A program made the position numbers and the translations under genes. This document shows, piece after piece, positions 9,565 to 19,834 of a stretch of DNA of 64,000 nucleotides (positions within the stretch are counted from its first letter, which is position 1; every line of letters starts with the position of its first letter). The DNA lies in contig NZ_JADEXZ010000006.1 of assembly GCF_015206815.1 (NCBI RefSeq), forward strand, positions 1 to 64,000, read 5' to 3'. The stretch is from Fortiea sp. LEGE XX443. GTDB taxonomy: Bacteria; Cyanobacteriota; Cyanobacteriia; Cyanobacteriales; Nostocaceae. The notes under the pieces were generated by a model. The model did not search any database and was not told the DNA's origin. It saw only the letters and a list, made by a program, of their open reading frames with translations.

Positions 9565-9794
9565 AGCGGGTTCTTGCTCCCTTGCTGCTTGGGCTTGGGG
9601 TGAGATGATGTTCACCCTCATTAAAACTTTTTGTATTTTCTTAAAGACAATGTATCTTTATTTAATATTGGCTGGCAGTGGTGAGAGCCGTAAGACTTAA
9701 GGTGTGGTTGCCCTCATCTTTAATTATCCGGCGATCACCGGAATATTAACTCTAGACTCAGAATGAATTAATAATCAGACTAAAGGTATAAACT

Positions 9795-10091
9795 ATGGCA
9801 GAACAGCACGGAAGTAAAGACCAGCAACATCCACTTTACAACCGCGATCGCCCCTTTATTGATATTCTACTCGCTCAAGAAGCAACAGACTATAATTTGG
9901 CAGAATTAGCCCGGCTACGCATCCGTTATCAAGGCTTTCCCGGAGCGCGAGACATCCAAAAAGACCTAGATAAAGTCTTGCAGCAGTGGGGTTTGACTGA
10001 AGCTGAACTTTTTGCCAAAACTCGCCAAATCCACGACGTAGGGGGGATTTACAAAAGTCGCGGTAAGAAAGAAGAGCAAGATTGGAATTAG
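9795..10091 (+). CDS. DUF3288 family protein
   Basis: A 98-residue soluble protein with the cyanobacterial DUF3288 pattern ('HPLYNRDRPFIDILLAQEATDYNLAELARLRIRYQGFPGARDIQKDL' region). The family is widespread in cyanobacteria with no established function. There are no membrane segments or signal peptide. It is divergent from clpC across a 230-bp gap and stands alone. Calling it real rests on family resemblance and good codon content. Confidence 0.8.
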   Translation: MAEQHGSKDQQHPLYNRDRPFIDILLAQEATDYNLAELARLRIRYQGFPGARDIQKDLDKVLQQWGLTEAELFAKTRQIHDVGGIYKSRGKKEEQDWN

Positions 10092-10590
10092 TCTGAAATT
10101 TGAATTACAGTTGCGACAAGCAGAGCAGCACACTCGTAGCGTACATTAATTTAAGTTGGGAAAAATGATGTGGGCAAATCAACAATTGCTAGAGCCTTAG
10201 AGGTGCTTCAAAGTTTTTGTTATTTTGGTAAAACCTAATGGCTGCCTTTTGGAGCTTTAATTTTCAGATTTTGGCTACAAATTTTAGTTACTGTTAGAAA
10301 ATATTGACTTAAAGCTTTATCAAATCAAAATTTCAGAATCAAGCTTCGATTATTGTTTTCCAAGAGTGACAAAACAGGGTTAGGTTTGAGAAAAAGTTGC
10401 ACTCGGCGTGTTAAATACAAGTCTTGTAGTGTGAGCATCTTGTCTGCACCGGATGATCAAACCTTTAAGGATGGTGGGTTAGCGACAGCGTAACCTACCT
10501 TACAGTTAATAATCTTCTTATACAGTGTGTAAGCCTATAATGATTGCCAATATCTAGACAAAATTTTTTGTTAATGCGTAAGTCTTATTT
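10092..10590. other. Intergenic region without recognised features
   Basis: A 499-bp AT-rich gap between a DUF3288 gene and a PP2C phosphatase gene, both on the plus strand. I see no coding frame, no clear hairpin with a U-tract, and no tRNA-like structure. A short 'GTTAGCGACAGCGTAACCTACC' segment near 10478 resembles dispersed cyanobacterial repeats. Confidence 0.4.
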
Positions 10591-12531
10591 ATGATGATTT
10601 CTACTCAACGCATAATTTATTGTATAAATCCTAGCTGCGATCGCCCGGTTAATCTTATAGAAGACCGCATCTGTACCAATTGTCAAACTCCCTTAATTCA
10701 CCGTTACCTCTGGGCTACTGGCACTCTAGCCGCCAACATCTTACCAGAAACCCAAGTTGCAGATAGATATGAAGTTATCCAACAGCAAATCTGGCTAGAT
10801 ACTCAACTAGGACTACCGCCAGAAGCTTCACAAGACTTACCAAAAACAGTTATTCCTTATTTAAAACTTTATCAACAGCATTTACATCTTCCCCAAGTCT
10901 ATGGGTTTGTTCCTGCTTTAGCAGCAGATGCAGAAGATATTCTGTTGCTGGAAAATGTGCCAATAGATGAGACAGGCAATCTTTACCCAACCATAGCCGA
11001 TGTCTGGGAACAAGCCACAGCAGTCAGACAAGTTTATTGGCTATGGCAAATTCTCCAACTTTGGCAACCTTTAGCAGAATTGGGAGTTGAGCAAAGTTTA
11101 CTAATTCCAGATAACTTACGGGTGCAAGGTTGGTGTGTGAGACTGTTAGAACTTCATCCGGCGCAAACTGATGAAAAGCTCAGGTTACGTAATTTAGGAC
11201 AGTCTTGGCAGTCTTGGATAGCATTAGCACAACCACAAGTAGCTCAATCATTGCAGAACATAGTTGAGCAAATGTGCGATCGCGCAGTAAATTTAGAAAC
11301 TATCACCACTCAACTTAATACTCTTTTACTTTCAGCAGCAGCAGAATTACCTCTAAGTCTTCAGGCAGCAGGAGCTACAGACATCGGCACAGAACCAACC
11401 CAAAACGAAGATACTTGCTACCCCAATACAGATGAACCATACAATCCATTAATGCCACGCTTATCAATGGTTTGTGATGGCATCGGTGGACACCAAGGCG
11501 GTGAAGTTGCCAGTCAAATGGCAGTACAATCATTAAAATTACAAATCCGTGCCTTATTAGCAGAAGTTGCCGAACAATCTGAACCTGTAGCACCAAAATT
11601 GTTGCAAGAACAATTAGAAGCTAGTTTGCGGGTAGTAAATAATTTAATTTCCTCACGCAATGACGAACAGAAACGCCAGGGTAGAGAACGCATGGCGACA
11701 ACTTTGGTGATGGCGCTGCAATTACCCCAAAAAATAGCAACAATTTCTGGATGGCAATCTGATAATGCTCATGAGCTTTATTTAGCCAATATTGGAGATA
11801 GCCGCGCTTACTGGATAACTCGTAACTACTGCCAGTTACTAACAGTAGATGATGATGTAGCTTGGCGAGAAGTCCGCTTTGCTAGGAGTTTCTATCGTCA
11901 AGCACTCCAGAGAGTAGATGCAACGGCCTTAACTCAAGCATTAGGCACAAAAGATGCAGAATCACTGCGACTGTCAATTCAAAGATTCATCATCGATGAA
12001 GAAGGATTATTACTGCTGTGTTCTGATGGTTTAAGTGATAATCATTGGGTAGAACACTCTTGGCAGGATTTTGCCATACCTGTGTTAACAGGCGAACTTT
12101 CAGTTGAAGAAACTGTCCATAATTTGATTAATCTTGCCAACCAAAAAAATGGTCATGATAATACATCGGTTGTTCTAACCCTTTGTCGGCTTGCTAAAGA
12201 ATATTTAGTGCCAGTTACTTCATTAACTCCGCCAGAAGAGATTGTAGAAACAGAAACACCAGAAGTAGAAGAACCGGCTTTGACAGAAAGCGCTCAAGCT
12301 TTATTAGATTTGGATTTGACAGAGAAACCAACCGCTCCGCCAATTCCAACGTCAATCAAGAAACTTAACCGACGTAAGCCTTTAGTAATGATTGGCAGAT
12401 TATTAGCTTTGCTCGTTGGGGGTACAACTCTAGGATTATTAGCTTGGTGGCAAATAAATCCCCAAACATTCCAAACAATGTGTCGAAAATTACCCCAAAC
12501 AGTACAGTCATTCTGCTCACAGCGTAAGTAG
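10591..12531 (+). CDS. PP2C-type Ser/Thr protein phosphatase with N-terminal zinc ribbon and C-terminal membrane anchor
   Basis: The 646-residue protein begins with a four-Cys zinc-ribbon (Cys11, 16, 28, 31), continues with a ~230-residue region of unknown fold, then a PPM/PP2C phosphatase domain (about 255-530) with metal-binding signatures 'VCDGIGGHQGG', 'IGDSRAYWI', 'LLLCSDGLSD' and 'GHDNTSVVL', and ends with an acidic/Pro-rich linker and one membrane segment (about 603-624). It should remove phosphate from Ser/Thr residues of cytoplasmic targets while anchored in a membrane. Similar zinc-ribbon architectures occur beside Hanks-type kinases in cyanobacteria, but no kinase gene is adjacent here, so its partner is unknown. 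Confidence 0.88.
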   Translation: MMISTQRIIYCINPSCDRPVNLIEDRICTNCQTPLIHRYLWATGTLAANILPETQVADRYEVIQQQIWLDTQLGLPPEASQDLPKTVIPYLKLYQQHLHLPQVYGFVPALAADAEDILLLENVPIDETGNLYPTIADVWEQATAVRQVYWLWQILQLWQPLAELGVEQSLLIPDNLRVQGWCVRLLELHPAQTDEKLRLRNLGQSWQSWIALAQPQVAQSLQNIVEQMCDRAVNLETITTQLNTLLLSAAAELPLSLQAAGATDIGTEPTQNEDTCYPNTDEPYNPLMPRLSMVCDGIGGHQGGEVASQMAVQSLKLQIRALLAEVAEQSEPVAPKLLQEQLEASLRVVNNLISSRNDEQKRQGRERMATTLVMALQLPQKIATISGWQSDNAHELYLANIGDSRAYWITRNYCQLLTVDDDVAWREVRFARSFYRQALQRVDATALTQALGTKDAESLRLSIQRFIIDEEGLLLLCSDGLSDNHWVEHSWQDFAIPVLTGELSVEETVHNLINLANQKNGHDNTSVVLTLCRLAKEYLVPVTSLTPPEEIVETETPEVEEPALTESAQALLDLDLTEKPTAPPIPTSIKKLNRRKPLVMIGRLLALLVGGTTLGLLAWWQINPQTFQTMCRKLPQTVQSFCSQRK

Positions 12532-12540
12532 CCGTTTAGA

Positions 12541-12640
12541 GTATATTTACTATACTCAGTGCTGAGTGCTGTTAGCGGTAGCGGGAGTTGAGCAGCGTAC
12601 TGAGTGCTGAGTAAGAAAAAGAGTACTCAGCACTTTGGCA
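12541..12640. repeat. Short tandem heptamer-type repeats (STRR)
   Basis: Tandem and inverted copies of the ACTCAGC/GCTGAGT family ('CTCAGTGCTGAGTGCTGTTAGCGG', 'GTACTGAGTGCTGAGT', 'GTACTCAGCACTTTGGCAC'). The same family is found inside mutL (23461-23504 and 23898-23931), at the 3' end of a VOC gene (33448-33478) and at 48237-48276. Confidence 0.7.
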
Positions 12641-12788
12641 CTATGGTAAATGCCCCGCCCCTTGTGGGCTGAATCTTATAATCGGGAGAAGGTTGATACC
12701 CCGCGGTCTTTTAACTCAGCACTGTTCATTTAATGAACGCTACTATCATCAAGCACAGCATGTAGGAACGGATTCCATTTGATGTAAA

Positions 12789-12989
12789 ATTGGAACTGTT
12801 GTTAAAGCGCACAGCAAAAGTAAAATGGGTCTTTTTTAGCCCTTTAGCTGACTAATCCTCAAAAAAGCGCTTCTGAGACACCCGCAAGCGTGGACAAGTG
12901 CAATGAGGAGATAAAAGCAGTGAGACATTTGTCGCTGACTAACTATGATCAAAGCCTGCATGGTCAGGCTTTGTTTGTATAACAGTTGC
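12789..12989 (+). ncRNA. Candidate structured small RNA (6S-like) upstream of ftrV
   Basis: The segment can fold into a long closed structure: AACTGTT (12791-12797) pairs with AACAGTT near 12981-12987 and AAAGC with GCTTT just inside. An internal arm pairs CCTCA (about 12857) with TGAGG (about 12904) and GCGCTT with AAGTGC. A 9-bp hairpin CAAAGCCTG/CAGGCTTTG (12950-12973) is followed by TTTGTAT and could instead act as a terminator. A TAAAAT box lies about 10 bases upstream. Length near 200 nt and closing-stem/bubble/hairpin layout resemble bacterial 6S RNA. No primary-sequence match is claimed. Confidence 0.35.
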
Positions 12990-13130
12990 AGACGCATAAA
13001 ATAGAGCGTTTGTCTAGATCCAATATGAAAAATAACTGTTGTAAACAGTCCTTTTTTCAATAAGATAGTTCGCTGAGGGATGGCTGTGGAAATTCTTGTG
13101 GAACCGCAAAAGCTAGGTGTAAATGTTCTT

Positions 13131-13352
13131 ATGAAAGTTGGCGATCGCGTCCGTGTAAATCAATCGGTAGTAGTTTATCATCATCCTGAATATCGCGGTG
13201 AAGCTTTTGACCTCAAAGGCTCAGAAGGCGAAGTTATGGGTATTGTTACTCAATGGCAAGGTAGACCTGTAAGCGCTAACTTGCCGATATTAGTTCAGTT
13301 TAGTAAAAAATTTAAAGCCCACTTACGCGAGAATGAGTTAGAAATTATCTAA
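13131..13352 (+). CDS. ftrV: Ferredoxin-thioredoxin reductase, variable chain
   Basis: FtrV is the small beta-barrel subunit that supports the catalytic FtrC subunit in passing photosynthetic electrons from ferredoxin to thioredoxin. The 73-residue product beginning 'MKVGDRVRVNQSVVVYHHPE' and ending 'FKAHLRENELEII' matches the family over its whole length. I chose ATG at 13131, with AGGTG about 11 bases upstream, because cyanobacterial FtrV normally starts here; an in-frame ATG at 13080 would add 17 residues. It is not next to ftrC in this window. A convergent small gene begins 6 bp after its stop. Confidence 0.93.
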   Translation: MKVGDRVRVNQSVVVYHHPEYRGEAFDLKGSEGEVMGIVTQWQGRPVSANLPILVQFSKKFKAHLRENELEII

Positions 13353-13357
13353 AACCC

Positions 13358-13579
13358 TCAACAGCGGCGAAACCACTTGAAAATATTGAGTTCGCCGCGC
13401 ATTTTTTTTAGTTCTTGACGGTGATGTTCGGCTGTGGTGTAATACCATTCACAATAACGCTGAAACTCTAAGCGCTGCTGGACTTCGTAATAAAATTCAT
13501 GAGTTGTTTGGTAAGCACTAAAAGTTTCTTCAACTACAGGTTGAAGAGATGGAATAACATGAGGTAATTCGTGAGACAT
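13358..13579 (-). CDS. Conserved small protein of unknown function
   Basis: A 73-residue soluble frame starting with ATG, rich in aromatic and charged residues ('YYEVQQRLEFQRYCEWYYTTAEHHRQELKKMRGELNIF' region), predicted largely helical. I do not recognise a domain. It is convergent with ftrV with only 5 bp between the stop codons. Its compact placement and non-random composition suggest a real gene, probably a cyanobacteria-restricted small protein; no function can be proposed. Confidence 0.6.
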   Translation of the reverse strand: MSHELPHVIPSLQPVVEETFSAYQTTHEFYYEVQQRLEFQRYCEWYYTTAEHHRQELKKMRGELNIFKWFRRC

Positions 13580-13794
13580 AAATGATAAAAAATTAACTTT
13601 CGTTTATAAGTGTAGCAAGCAAAATTCTCATCACTAGTTTTTTCGTTTTGTTCATCATTTAGAAATAAATTTGTCATTGCACATACTTTGAATACTACAT
13701 CTTAAAAATTGCGTTCAAAAGTAAATACATCAATGGTAAAACACTGAAGCTGTATTATAATATATAGTTCAGCGCTTGTGGATAATTCTAAATT

Positions 13795-14025
13795 ATGAAG
13801 ACTAACAACGAAATTACTATTAAAGTCACTCCTGAAATTGCTCAAGCTTACCAAAATGCTACCAATAAAGAAAAGCAATCTCTACAAACTCTTATTGCCT
13901 TATTTTTTAATCAAGATGTTACTAGAGAAATGGATTTTTTGGGAAAAATTATGGATGAAATTAGTGATAGAGCAGTTGCTAGAGGATTGACACCAGAAAT
14001 TTTAGAATCAATTCTAAATGAATAA
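13795..14025 (+). CDS. Probable antitoxin of a PIN toxin pair
   Basis: A 76-residue protein ('MKTNNEITIKVTPEIAQAYQ...') resembling the small antitoxin-like proteins (ribbon-helix-helix-like N-terminus, helical tail) that precede PIN-domain toxins of the COG1569 type in cyanobacteria. The stop overlaps the next start by 8 bp, the usual translational coupling in toxin-antitoxin operons. A TATAAT box at 13756-13761 lies 33 bases upstream of the ATG. Base composition is more AT-rich than the neighbouring housekeeping genes, consistent with a mobile module. Function is inferred from the partner. Confidence 0.72.
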   Translation: MKTNNEITIKVTPEIAQAYQNATNKEKQSLQTLIALFFNQDVTREMDFLGKIMDEISDRAVARGLTPEILESILNE

Positions 14026-14431
14026 TCAAAAAAAATATGTTTTAGATACTAATATTATAGTCAGTGCTTTGCTGTTTAAATCAAGCCAACCTCGTCAAGC
14101 ATTGGATAAAGCGAGAACTACAGGAATCATCTTGATGTCTAACTCTATTTGGGTAGAAATTCAAGAAGTTTTAGCAAGAGCAAAGTTTGATAAATATATT
14201 ACGCCAGGAGAAAGACAACTATTTTTAATTGGATTTCATGAAACAGTTATTTTTATTGATATTGAAGAAACAATCAATGCTTGTCGAGATTCAAAGGATG
14301 ATAAATATTTAGAGTTAGCTGTTAATGGACAAGCAACAATAATTATTAGTGGTGATCAAGACCTGTTGGTTTTAAATCCGTTTAAAAATATCCCAATTGT
14401 AACCGTTAGGCAATTTTTAGAGCAAGAGTAA
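14018..14431 (+). CDS. PIN-domain toxin (putative RNase)
   Basis: A 137-residue PIN-domain protein: 'YVLDTNIIVSALL' provides the first catalytic Asp, 'EIQEVL' the second acidic position, and 'ACRDSKDDKYLELA' plus 'IISGDQDLL' the remaining Asp residues, so all four acidic positions of the metal-dependent RNase site are present. It belongs to the 'putative toxin component, PIN family' group. Overlap with the antitoxin frame and matching AT-rich composition support a type II toxin-antitoxin operon. Target RNA is unknown. Confidence 0.85.
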   Translation: MNNQKKYVLDTNIIVSALLFKSSQPRQALDKARTTGIILMSNSIWVEIQEVLARAKFDKYITPGERQLFLIGFHETVIFIDIEETINACRDSKDDKYLELAVNGQATIIISGDQDLLVLNPFKNIPIVTVRQFLEQE

Positions 14432-14563
14432 TTGAAACTTGTTTAAATACTATATTTTCTGGATGCAATCAAGTTCTTTGACTCGTTGTACTCTTCGTAA
14501 AACAAGATTTAGAGTAACATCTGTAACGATAAACATAACTCTTTTATTTTCAGTCTTGGGAGG

Positions 14564-15355
14564 TTAAAGCCAACGACGTAAGCGATAGACAAAAGTACCA
14601 ATATATTCTTTCAAAGCTAACGTAAATTGATGCAGGTTGTTAGTGTCAGGGAATAAGTTAAGTAATGCGCCTTTAGGAGTGCTACCAAGTTCTTGCAGTT
14701 CTCCCTGGCTAACAAGAAAGTCAGTCGGTGCAGGAATAGCATTAATATCTTGACGTTGGAAAATTTTGAGCGATCGCGGCATGTGCATAGCCGAAGTTAC
14801 TAATAATACCTTTTGGATATTCCGAGACTGCAAAATTTTCTTGACATTCACAGCATTTTGGTACGTATTAAGAGAATCAGGTTCTTGCAAAATTGCTTCA
14901 CCTGGTATCCCAATAGATGTCAAGATACTTGCCATGTCTGCTGATTCGGATGCACCGCTACCACGCCAATCAATGCGACCACCACTAAGAATAATGAAGG
15001 GAGCTTTTTTTTGGCGATATAGTTGTGCTGCATAAATTACGCGATCGCCTGTCTCACTTAAATCTACACCCGGTCGAGGATAAAAGGCTGATTTTGTTGC
15101 ACCACCTAAAACAACGATGGCTTCAGCATTAGGTATTTGCTTGGCTGGGAGATGTTGCCATTCTAGCGATCGCACCAGTGCTTTAGCCACCCAAGCATTA
15201 CTGCAAACTAGTAATAAGGTTAACGAAAAAGCGATCGCTGCTGTCGCCAGACGCGGTCGTTTCCACAGTGTTATCAAAGCCACCACTAAACTCACGCTGG
15301 CTAATCCCAAGGGATAAAAGAACAGTGGTAGTAACTTGGAGAGATATAAAAACAT
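14564..15355 (-). CDS. YdcF/ElyC-family DUF218 membrane protein
   Basis: The 263-residue protein has two N-terminal hydrophobic segments (about 5-27 and 35-55) followed by a DUF218 domain with the typical 'AIVVLGG', 'ILSGGR' and 'SAMHMPRSLKIF' motifs. Members (SanA/ElyC/YdcF) are linked with cell-envelope or peptidoglycan precursor metabolism in enterobacteria, but no biochemical role is firmly assigned here. It probably sits in the plasma membrane with the DUF218 domain outside. No operon partner is evident. Confidence 0.85.
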   Translation of the reverse strand: MFLYLSKLLPLFFYPLGLASVSLVVALITLWKRPRLATAAIAFSLTLLLVCSNAWVAKALVRSLEWQHLPAKQIPNAEAIVVLGGATKSAFYPRPGVDLSETGDRVIYAAQLYRQKKAPFIILSGGRIDWRGSGASESADMASILTSIGIPGEAILQEPDSLNTYQNAVNVKKILQSRNIQKVLLVTSAMHMPRSLKIFQRQDINAIPAPTDFLVSQGELQELGSTPKGALLNLFPDTNNLHQFTLALKEYIGTFVYRLRRWL

Positions 15356-15442
15356 AATTGGGTAGTACTGTAAGTTAAAAGTAAAAAGATGTAAGTAAAA
15401 AGAATGTTTGACTTTTGACTTTTGACTTTTGACTTTAATTTA

Positions 15443-15937
15443 TTACCTCTGCCAAAATCTAAAATTAATCCCTCTGGCGCGACGGAAGCGGCGAGTAACT
15501 CTTCTTTTTTGCTGTTTGGTATGTCTGAGGCTAGGTCTTTCGTCTCCCTCTTCTAAAACTTCAACTGGTAACTGAGTTCTAGTTTCTTCTTTACTACCCC
15601 ACCAAGCAATAATCCAACCACCACCAAAAGCACCTATTCCCCCCAGCAAGATACTCATTGGTGCAGAGTAACCTAACCAGACAAAGCCTAGCAAGAAAAA
15701 TAACCAGTATTTTAGTCCTGCATCAATGCCATCAGAGGAGGCTACAGTTGGAGCTTGGGGACTATTTTTACTAGCACTAGTAATCCAACCTAAAGTGAAA
15801 CCACCCAAAATTCCTAAGAAAATACTTAGGGATGCAGGTGAACCCGTCGTGATTAAAATGAACGTTAAAAATGACCCAAATATTAATTGAGAGATAAATT
15901 CAGGGGTGAAATTGAATAAGTTGTTATTTTTTGCCAT
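15443..15937 (-). CDS. Small multi-pass membrane protein, unknown function
   Basis: A 164-residue protein with about four hydrophobic segments in two similar halves (Gly-rich 'LGILGGFTLGWI' and 'LGGIGAFGGGWIIAWWG'), followed by an Arg-rich C-terminal tail ('RRVTRRFRRARGINFRF'). I recognise no named family. The open frame extends to a TTG at 15964 but ATG at 15937 is more likely. The repeated Gly-rich half suggests an internal duplication. The basic tail would face the cytoplasm. Confidence 0.65.
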   Translation of the reverse strand: MAKNNNLFNFTPEFISQLIFGSFLTFILITTGSPASLSIFLGILGGFTLGWITSASKNSPQAPTVASSDGIDAGLKYWLFFLLGFVWLGYSAPMSILLGGIGAFGGGWIIAWWGSKEETRTQLPVEVLEEGDERPSLRHTKQQKRRVTRRFRRARGINFRFWQR

Positions 15938-16023
15938 GAGTTCACTAAGGGTGTAAGGGTACAAGGGTATAAGGGTGTAGGGGTAGGGAGGAAGAAAATT
16001 TTAATACCTTACCCCCTTGCTCT

Positions 16024-17574
16024 TTACACCTTTTTCTCGCTCAAAAGTTTTAATTGTGTCTGCTGTGGTTGAGTAGTGTCCCAAATATGAATGTATGATT
16101 TTTCCAATTCGGTAAATGGTTCAGCTTGCTTGAGTTGTGATGCCAATAAATCTACCGTAGCGTCAGCAATATCACCAGTCCGGTTGATAAGACGCTCTTG
16201 AATTACTTCTACGGGTGCTGTGCAGTGGATAATCTGGAGAGGAAGTTGGTATTTCTCCGCTTGGGAAATTGCTTCTTGTCGCTGTTGTTGTCGGTCATAC
16301 TTGGCATCTAAAATTACCGTGAAACCTTGATTAGCTAGTATAGTTCCCAAATTCAACAACCGTGCATAAGTTTTCTGTGTCATTTCCGGCGTATACAAAT
16401 CATCCCCGCCACGTTCTGACAAAGGAATACCGCCTAAATGCTTCCGCACTGCATCTGAGCGAATGTGAATTGCATTAAATTGTCGAGCTAAATATTTTGC
16501 TGTTGTACTCTTTCCAGAACCTGACAACCCCGACATTAAAATTAGTCGTCCTTGTTTGGGTTGAGTATATTCCCAAGCCAGCTTGTAATACTTGGCTGCG
16601 GTTTTTGTCGCTTCTTCTTTAACCGCTTCTGGTACACCAGGATCATCTAACAAAAATGAAGTTACTTTTGCTCGGACATAAGATTGACGAATTAAATATA
16701 TGGGCAATACTTCTAAGCCTTCCCAGTCGCCAGTCTGCTCTACATAAGTATTGAAATAGGCATTACTCAAGTCTTGGCGCTGCTGTGCTTCCAAATCCAT
16801 CACCGCGTAAGCGATATCGTACATGACATCGACAAAGCGAAACGGCTCGTTAAACTCTATGCAATCAAATAGCAGAATTTTATCTTGCCACAGACAAATA
16901 TTGCGTAGGTGTAAGTCTCCGTGACATTCTCGAATATAGTTATTTTTAATTCTCTGTTGAAATAACTCTTGTCTTTCGGCAAAAAATTTATCTGTAAAGG
17001 CTTTAGTTTCGTCAAACTGCTGCTGTGTCTGGGGTTTACCGATATATTTCTCAGTTTGCTCGTAATTTTCATCAAATGCAGCCCGCACTTGAGGGACTTC
17101 GCCAAAACTTTGAATGTAGTCATTTGTCTGTGTTTTGGCATGATACTGAGCCACAACCTGTCCCAATTCTTCCAAGTCAGCCTCATGTAACTTGCCCTGT
17201 TCAAACAAGCTGCTCAATAAGGTTTCTTGGGGAAACTCGCGCATTTTGACTGCATACTCTACAGGCTCTCCTGTTCCTGCTAGATGATATTCCTCGCCTT
17301 GTTGAGTCACGGGTAACACATCCAAATACAGTTCCGCCGCTCCCCGTTTATTTAGTCGTAACTCTTCCTGACAAAAATGCTGTCGCTTTTCCAAGGTAGA
17401 AAAATCCAAAAACCCAAAATTGACTGGTTTTTTCAACTTGTAGGCATAATCTCCCGTGAGCAGCACATAAGAAACATGAGTTTGACATAGTTGAATAGGT
17501 TCTGTTACAGGATGAGGATAAAATCCGGGCTGTAACATGTGCTGAATTAAAGCGGGAAGAGTTACTTCTGTCAT
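16024..17574 (-). CDS. Fusion of aminoglycoside-phosphotransferase-like kinase and P-loop ATPase
   Basis: The 516-residue protein joins two kinase-like halves. Residues 1-320 resemble an APH-type phosphotransferase (catalytic 'HGDLHLRN' at about 218-225, then 'FDCIEF'). The C-terminal half is a Zeta/gluconate-kinase-like P-loop domain with Walker A GLSGSGKS at 349-356 and 'HIRSDAVRKHLGG'. This COG2187-COG0645 architecture is common in bacteria; the substrate is not established. Both active-site signatures look intact. It starts with ATG and stands alone on the minus strand. Confidence 0.87.
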   Translation of the reverse strand: MTEVTLPALIQHMLQPGFYPHPVTEPIQLCQTHVSYVLLTGDYAYKLKKPVNFGFLDFSTLEKRQHFCQEELRLNKRGAAELYLDVLPVTQQGEEYHLAGTGEPVEYAVKMREFPQETLLSSLFEQGKLHEADLEELGQVVAQYHAKTQTNDYIQSFGEVPQVRAAFDENYEQTEKYIGKPQTQQQFDETKAFTDKFFAERQELFQQRIKNNYIRECHGDLHLRNICLWQDKILLFDCIEFNEPFRFVDVMYDIAYAVMDLEAQQRQDLSNAYFNTYVEQTGDWEGLEVLPIYLIRQSYVRAKVTSFLLDDPGVPEAVKEEATKTAAKYYKLAWEYTQPKQGRLILMSGLSGSGKSTTAKYLARQFNAIHIRSDAVRKHLGGIPLSERGGDDLYTPEMTQKTYARLLNLGTILANQGFTVILDAKYDRQQQRQEAISQAEKYQLPLQIIHCTAPVEVIQERLINRTGDIADATVDLLASQLKQAEPFTELEKSYIHIWDTTQPQQTQLKLLSEKKV

Positions 17575-17669
17575 ATTGGCAGTATTAGTTTTTAAACCGC
17601 AGATTATTATCTCAAATCATTGGCTGTTGCAATTTTGAATTTAAATATTCACGTTTGTAGCTTAACAAA

Positions 17670-17693
17670 AAACCAGGGGTAAAACCCTGGTTT
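17670..17693 (-). terminator. Rho-independent terminator after rplY
   Basis: AAACCAGGG and CCCTGGTTT form a 9-bp stem with a 6-base loop, followed on the minus strand by TTTTTTG. It lies 55 bases after the rplY stop. Confidence 0.8.
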
Positions 17694-17748
17694 AATCAGC
17701 AATTATTACAAACTTGGAGTGTCTATACAGACAGACCATACACCTGTT

Positions 17749-18048
17749 CTAAGCTTGAGTAGAAGCAAAAAAACTCAGGTGGTAAGGTGTACCCTTCGCT
17801 GGATGAATTTGAACTTCCCGCAGGACGGTTTTACCAGTCCATTCAAGCTCAGGAATGCTAAGTTCAATTTCTGTCTTATTAACAGCAGCTTTTTTCAGGA
17901 GGCGCTCAACAACTTTGGCATCAACTACCAAAGAAATGGATTCGGCACCTTTATGTCCGTACAAATTGGCGGGGATTAGGCCAGAACGACGCAAAGCATT
18001 TGGTTTACTGCCTTCTGGCCGCTTTTGAGATTCGACTGTTAGAGTCAT
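17749..18048 (-). CDS. rplY: 50S ribosomal protein L25 (short form)
   Basis: A 99-residue L25/general-stress-Ctc protein that binds 5S rRNA in the large ribosomal subunit. The sequence '[31 protein letters not shown]' carries the typical N-terminal RNA-binding pattern, and only the L25 domain is present, without the C-terminal Ctc extension. It follows purA on the same strand after a 242-bp gap filled with repeats, so independent transcription is possible. A clear terminator follows. Confidence 0.93.
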   Translation of the reverse strand: MTLTVESQKRPEGSKPNALRRSGLIPANLYGHKGAESISLVVDAKVVERLLKKAAVNKTEIELSIPELEWTGKTVLREVQIHPAKGTPYHLSFFASTQA

Positions 18049-18087
18049 GTCAAGTTACTAGTTGTTTGTTGTAAGTTTTTAGTTATC

Positions 18088-18285
18088 AAGAAAGGCAGAG
18101 GGCAGGAGGCAGAAGGGATTCTGATTCCTGCCACACGACCGTTCGCGGAGCGTCTCGTAGAGAAGGGAGTAAGGGTTTAAGACCACCACCAAATTGAAAA
18201 TTTGGTGGCTCTTGTTTAGGAAGGGTCGGAATCCCCTTCTAAACAAAACCTTCTGCCCTCTGCCCTCTGCCTTCTGCCTTCTTCA
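18088..18285. repeat. Repeat-filled purA-rplY gap
   Basis: The gap carries G/A-rich heptamer repeats (GGCAGAGGGCAGGAGGCAGAAGGG), their complement near 18248-18281 (TGCCCTCTGCCCTCTGCCTTCTGCC), a 'GTTCGCGGAGCGTCTCG' palindrome segment, and a perfect 10-bp stem CCACCAAATT/AATTTGGTGG around 18184-18206. The opposing heptamer tracts could pair into one very long hairpin. Confidence 0.6.
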
Positions 18286-18290
18286 ACAGT

Positions 18291-19643
<1,353 letters not shown>

Positions 19644-19834
19644 TTAAGAAGTAAAGTTTCCACAAATTGTAATTCTATACATATACTGCAATTTATGTCA
19701 AGAAAATTGGAGAAAATTAAATTTTTGGGACGGGTTAGGTAAAAGCGAAAAGAAGCGATTTTTGCAAGTGAAAAACATCCTTGAAGCATCAACAAAAAGA
19801 ACACTCATGCTGTAAGCTTTTTACATAATTTTTC

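Noticed and set aside
12836-13060. 74-codon minus-strand frame upstream of ftrV
   Set aside because: It overlaps the candidate structured RNA and has no protein-like conservation.
17719-17979. 86-codon plus-strand frame opposite rplY
   Set aside because: It is the antisense shadow of the ribosomal protein L25 gene.
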